Shown one piece after another: positions 4,008-7,264 of a DNA stretch of 7,264 nt. Origin of the DNA: an uncultured bacterium. Its GTDB lineage: Bacteria > DRYD01. Location of the stretch: the NCBI GenBank assembly GCA_937927985.1, contig CALFWH010000135.1, positions 1 to 7,264 on the forward strand. Reading direction: 5' to 3'. The position numbers and the translations under genes were made by a program. The notes under the pieces were generated by a model, which saw nothing but the letters and a program-made list of their open reading frames with translations, was not told where the DNA came from and ran no database searches. Positions within the stretch are counted from its first letter, which is position 1; each line of letters opens with the position of its first letter.

Positions 4008-6476
4008 TTGCAAGATTTAGAATTAATATATAACATAATAAAAAAAGAATCAGAAAGCGGGTTTAAAGACCAAACAGTCTTTGGAGGACTATCCATTTTT
4101 ATTAAAAAAATACTCTCTAACCCAAATAATTCAAACCTATCTGAAATAAAACCTATCCTTGAAAACCTAAAAGATTACCAAAATTTAGATATAAAATCCC
4201 GCCAATATTTCATAACTCACGCCCTAATAAATGTCGAAAATTACCTAAAATCTCTAAAATCCATAAAAAATACAGAATTAATAAAAAAAGAATCTCCTCA
4301 AAAAAAACCTTCAGAAAACAATCTAAATACATATTTGGATTCTTCAACCAGTATAGATTCTTCAATATTAGATTCTTCAATATTAAATTCATCAATAAGT
4401 ACAGAATCAATAAATACTGATCCATCTTTTCTTCAAACCCCTTTGGAAAAAATTACAACCTTAAATATTACAAAAAGAATTCTTAATCAGCTAAAAAAAT
4501 CTGGAATAAAAAATTTAAAAGACCTAATATTTTTCTTTCCAAGATCTTATAGTGATAGAACAAACAATTATACTTTACCACAGGCCACTAAAGAAGAAAA
4601 AGCATTTCTTATCTTAGAAATCATCTCCTCTTACCAGTTAATCCCTACCAAGAAAAATGTAAAAGTTATAAAGTATGATGTTAAGGACCACGAATCCAAT
4701 TTAGGACAAATAATATTCTTCAATCAAGATTATATAGTACATATTTTAAGAAAAGGACAGAAAATAAAGGTGTTTGGAAAAGTTTTGAAAAACAAGATTT
4801 ATCAAGTGATTCCCGAAGAATGGGAACCTTTAGAACAAAAAACAATCCATTTCGGAAGAATAGTGCCCATCTACTCAACCAGTATTAACCAAAAAAAAAT
4901 ACGAGAAATAATCTTCAAAGCTCTAAAAATTGCTTATAAACATATCCAAGATCCATTAATTAATTTCCTAAAATCTATTCCTTCAAAATTTACTTTTAAT
5001 CACTTAGCTAAGTCCATTGTTGAACTTCATTTCCCTACAAGCTTTGAAAATCTCTATATTTCAAGAAATAGAGTATCTCTAGAAGAGATAATCTATACCC
5101 AGATTTTATTAAATAACGTATCAAAAAGACATGATAGTAGCTATAAGATTGATAAAGATTTTGCTCTTGATCTCCTAAGTAAAATAAAATTACCTTTTGA
5201 TTTAACCGAAGCTCAAAAAAGAGTTATTGAAGAGATAGTTAATGATCTTTCAAGTGGTAAGGTATTAAGAAGATTAGTGCAGGGAGATGTAGGTGCTGGA
5301 AAAACAATCGTGGCTATGTTAACTTGCTATATAATAGCTAAAAGTGGATATCAAGCTTGTTTAATGGCTCCTACTGAAATACTCGCTTCCCAACATTATA
5401 ATAACTTTAAAAATATCCTGCCAGACCTAAACATAGAATTATTAACCTCTAAAATTAAAGGAAAAAAACGCCAAAATATACTGCATAACCTAAAAAATTC
5501 TAAAATAGATATTTTAATAGGTACTCACGCACTAATAGAAGAAAATGTAGAATTTAAAAATTTAGCATTGATTGTCGTTGATGAACAACATAAATTTGGA
5601 GTAAACCAAAGATTTAAGCTTAATTCAAAATCCAACTGCCCCCATCTAATGGTTATGAGTGCTACCCCTATACCCAGAACTTTGTCCCTTACTGTCTACA
5701 GTGACCTAGATATATCCGTAATAGACCAACTACCACCTGGCAGAAAAAAAGCTATTACCGAAATATTCAATTATAAAGATCTCAAAAAAGTTTATGATTT
5801 TATTCAAAAACAATTAACAGAAGGAAGACAAGCCTATATCATTTGCCCCTCTATATCAGATAACTCTCTTGAATTGAAAAATGTAAAAAAAATATACTCC
5901 GAAGTAAAGGAATATTTTAGAAATTACCAAGTTGCTTATTTACATGGTAAAATGTCTTCTAAAGAAAAAGATTTAGTAATGGAAGATTTTAGAGATGGTA
6001 AATATTCAATTTTAGTATCTACAACTGTTGTTGAAGTGGGGGTAGATGTACCAAATGCTAACACTATAGTAATACTAGACGCAGAAAGATTTGGATTATC
6101 TCAATTACATCAATTAAGGGGAAGAGTAAAAAGAAGTAGCTATCAACCATATTGCCTGCTCGTAACCTCTAAAAATTTATCAAGCTTTGAATTAAGTAAA
6201 TCAATACAAAGATTAAGTATACTTAAATATTATGATGATGGTTTTAAAATAGCAGAAAAAGATTTAGAATTAAGAGGGCCTGGTGAAGTACTAGGTTACA
6301 AACAACACGGATTTACAGAATTTAAAGTCCTTAACCCACTAAAAGATATAGAACTAATCAAATTCTCTAATCTACTTGCTAAAAAAATATCCTCTGTTAT
6401 CGATAAATTAGACTTCCTAAAACCAAAATTAAGAGAAATTAATCAAAAAATGGAAAACATAACCGATACTATATAA
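4008..6476 (+). CDS. recG: ATP-dependent DNA helicase RecG
   Basis: An 822-residue branched-DNA helicase that reverses stalled forks and processes recombination intermediates. An N-terminal helical domain (about 1-75, with GFKDQTVFGGL) precedes the usual start of E. coli RecG and resembles the extra domain of Thermotoga and Chloroflexi forms. A Ser/Asn-rich linker (about 85-140) is followed by the wedge/OB domain with FFFPRSYSDRT (175-185). Helicase domain 1 has Walker A GDVGAGKT (426-433), DEQH (525-528) and SATPIPRT (551-558). Domain 2 has VEVGVDVP and QLRGRVKR (702-709). The TRG region has ELRGPGEVLG from 754. In motif VI the usual Gly before the last Arg is Lys708; Gln702, Gly705, Arg706 and Arg709 are kept. 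The start is TTG 4008, two bases after the stress protein stop and without a visible SD. An in-frame TAG at 3948 limits any extension to codons such as CTG 3981. Confidence 0.96.
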   Translation: MQDLELIYNIIKKESESGFKDQTVFGGLSIFIKKILSNPNNSNLSEIKPILENLKDYQNLDIKSRQYFITHALINVENYLKSLKSIKNTELIKKESPQKKPSENNLNTYLDSSTSIDSSILDSSILNSSISTESINTDPSFLQTPLEKITTLNITKRILNQLKKSGIKNLKDLIFFFPRSYSDRTNNYTLPQATKEEKAFLILEIISSYQLIPTKKNVKVIKYDVKDHESNLGQIIFFNQDYIVHILRKGQKIKVFGKVLKNKIYQVIPEEWEPLEQKTIHFGRIVPIYSTSINQKKIREIIFKALKIAYKHIQDPLINFLKSIPSKFTFNHLAKSIVELHFPTSFENLYISRNRVSLEEIIYTQILLNNVSKRHDSSYKIDKDFALDLLSKIKLPFDLTEAQKRVIEEIVNDLSSGKVLRRLVQGDVGAGKTIVAMLTCYIIAKSGYQACLMAPTEILASQHYNNFKNILPDLNIELLTSKIKGKKRQNILHNLKNSKIDILIGTHALIEENVEFKNLALIVVDEQHKFGVNQRFKLNSKSNCPHLMVMSATPIPRTLSLTVYSDLDISVIDQLPPGRKKAITEIFNYKDLKKVYDFIQKQLTEGRQAYIICPSISDNSLELKNVKKIYSEVKEYFRNYQVAYLHGKMSSKEKDLVMEDFRDGKYSILVSTTVVEVGVDVPNANTIVILDAERFGLSQLHQLRGRVKRSSYQPYCLLVTSKNLSSFELSKSIQRLSILKYYDDGFKIAEKDLELRGPGEVLGYKQHGFTEFKVLNPLKDIELIKFSNLLAKKISSVIDKLDFLKPKLREINQKMENITDTI
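4338..4400 (+). repeat. 15-bp tandem repeat inside the recG linker
   Basis: Two identical 15-base units (4356-4370 and 4371-4385, GATTCTTCAATATTA) are flanked by a diverged copy on each side (4338-4355 and 4386-4400). They encode DSSIL, DSSIL, NSSIS at residues 117-131. The unit length is a multiple of three, so gain or loss of copies would change linker length without breaking the frame. Confidence 0.8.
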
Positions 6477-6500
6477 ACTTTAATAAACCTTAATAAACTT
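6471..6500 (+). repeat. three 10-bp direct repeats at the recG-mrp junction
   Basis: ATATAAACTT, TAATAAACCT and TAATAAACTT lie head to tail, starting in the last codons of recG and ending 15 bases before the mrp start. The spacing of about one helical turn would suit a protein binding one face of the DNA. In AT-rich DNA this may equally be slippage. No promoter or terminator is evident in the gap. Confidence 0.55.
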
Positions 6501-6515
6501 TACAGGAGGTACAAA

Positions 6516-7264
6516 ATGATAACCAAAGAAAAAGTAATTCTTGCTTTAAGGGGAGTAAAAGAACCTAATCTTCAGAAAGATCTTTCCCAACTAAATTTAC
6601 TAAATGTTGAAATTCTAGAAAATAAAATCAAAATAACAGTCTATTTAAAAGAGGATGTATTTTATCATAAAGACGAAATCGAAGAAAAGATAAACTATAA
6701 AATAAAAAACGCTTTTGGACAAAGTGATTATACACTTAGTATTGATTTTGTTAAAGTTGGTGATTACTCAGAAGTCAGAAATAAAATAAGATCTCAAGCA
6801 ATACAGAACTTAAAAACCGATTTAGGTAAAGTAATTGCTATAACAAGTGGTAAAGGGGGAGTCGGTAAATCTACAGTTGCTATAAATTTAGCCATGGCTT
6901 TCAAAGAATTGGGTTATAAAGTAGGATTGCTAGACGCAGACGTTTATGGACCATCTATACCTACCGCTTTCGGATTAGAAGGACAAATATTACAGATAAA
7001 AGATGAAAAAATCCAACCCATAGAAAAATACGGAATAAAATTAGTATCCATAGGCTTCATGATAACCGAAGTAGATACCCCACTTATCTGGAGAGGACCT
7101 ATGTTACATAAAGCTATAAACGAAATGGTTAATCAAGTAGAATGGAAAGGAATAGATTATCTAGTTGTAGATTTACCTCCTGGTACAGGTGACGCTATTT
7201 TAAGTTTAAATAGTTCAGTAAAAGTAAATGGTGCAATAGTAGTAAGTACCCCCCAAAAAATCGC
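6516..7264 (+). CDS. mrp: Mrp/NBP35-family P-loop ATPase, Fe-S cluster carrier (3' end outside window)
   Basis: The first 249 residues of a Mrp (ApbC) protein, a cytoplasmic ATPase that carries and transfers Fe-S clusters. The N-terminal part (about 1-80) is a MIP18/DUF59-type domain: VKEPNLQKDLSQLNLL corresponds to the usual DPELG region, with Asp and Gly replaced. The P-loop domain begins near 104 with the deviant Walker A GKGGVGKST (112-120), which has both the signature Lys113 and Lys118. LLDADVYGPSIP, a WRGPM segment and VDLPPGTGD follow, all standard for Mrp. The frame runs off at VVSTPQKIA. The CxxC cluster-binding motif normally lies further on and cannot be checked; the visible part has no Cys. 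ATG 6516 has an excellent SD (AGGAGGT, 6504-6510, five-base spacing). It follows recG by 39 bp and is probably in the same operon. Confidence 0.95.
   Translation, partial: MITKEKVILALRGVKEPNLQKDLSQLNLLNVEILENKIKITVYLKEDVFYHKDEIEEKINYKIKNAFGQSDYTLSIDFVKVGDYSEVRNKIRSQAIQNLKTDLGKVIAITSGKGGVGKSTVAINLAMAFKELGYKVGLLDADVYGPSIPTAFGLEGQILQIKDEKIQPIEKYGIKLVSIGFMITEVDTPLIWRGPMLHKAINEMVNQVEWKGIDYLVVDLPPGTGDAILSLNSSVKVNGAIVVSTPQKI

Noticed and set aside
4210..4425. Minus-strand frame of 71 residues rich in Leu and Ile
   Set aside because: Antisense of the recG linker; its repeats come from the 15-bp units on the + strand.
1..7264. GC-skew switch from G-rich to C-rich along the window, as at a replication origin or terminus
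   Set aside because: Counts in sampled 60-base lines are patchy. The left 950 bases are G-rich, but later parts alternate, with G-rich lines again near 5221 and 5941, so there is no clean switch.
1..7264. CRISPR array, tRNA, rRNA or insertion sequence
   Set aside because: I found no regularly spaced repeats, cloverleaf, rRNA-like segment, transposase frame or paired terminal repeats.

Overview
The window is AT-rich (about 30% GC by eye). Its proteins are rich in Lys, Asn, Ile and Glu, with strong Shine-Dalgarno (SD) sites at some starts and GTG or TTG at others. This suggests a low-GC bacterium, perhaps Firmicutes-like or a deep-branching anaerobe. The RecG has an extra N-terminal helical domain of the kind I recall from Thermotogae and Chloroflexi. 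No marker here fixes the phylum. All supported genes are on the + strand.

Left part (1-1090): the 3' end of a large gene, probably a SNF2-type helicase, followed by a 159-base stretch with no C on the + strand. That stretch runs into a tiny gene (753-929) whose protein is almost entirely seven-residue repeats, encoded by 21-bp units. A rho-independent terminator at 1068-1089 closes this part. It differs in composition from the rest and is the most unusual piece of the window.

Middle (1090-3486): a leader with possible tiny reading frames, then an intact ftsK/spoIIIE DNA translocase gene that has no SD of its own.

Right part (3487-7264): a tight series of a universal stress protein gene, recG and mrp (cut by the window end). 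The gaps are 2 bp and 39 bp, which suggests one operon. A possible promoter with an overlapping 14-bp palindrome lies before the stress protein gene. FtsK (chromosome segregation and dimer resolution), RecG (fork rescue and recombination) and Mrp (Fe-S carrier ATPase) are housekeeping functions. The stress protein sits directly between FtsK and RecG.

I see no complete new defence or mobile system. The best leads are the heptad-repeat mini-gene with its C-free upstream DNA, the altered helicase motif VI in RecG, and the start arrangements of ftsK and recG.
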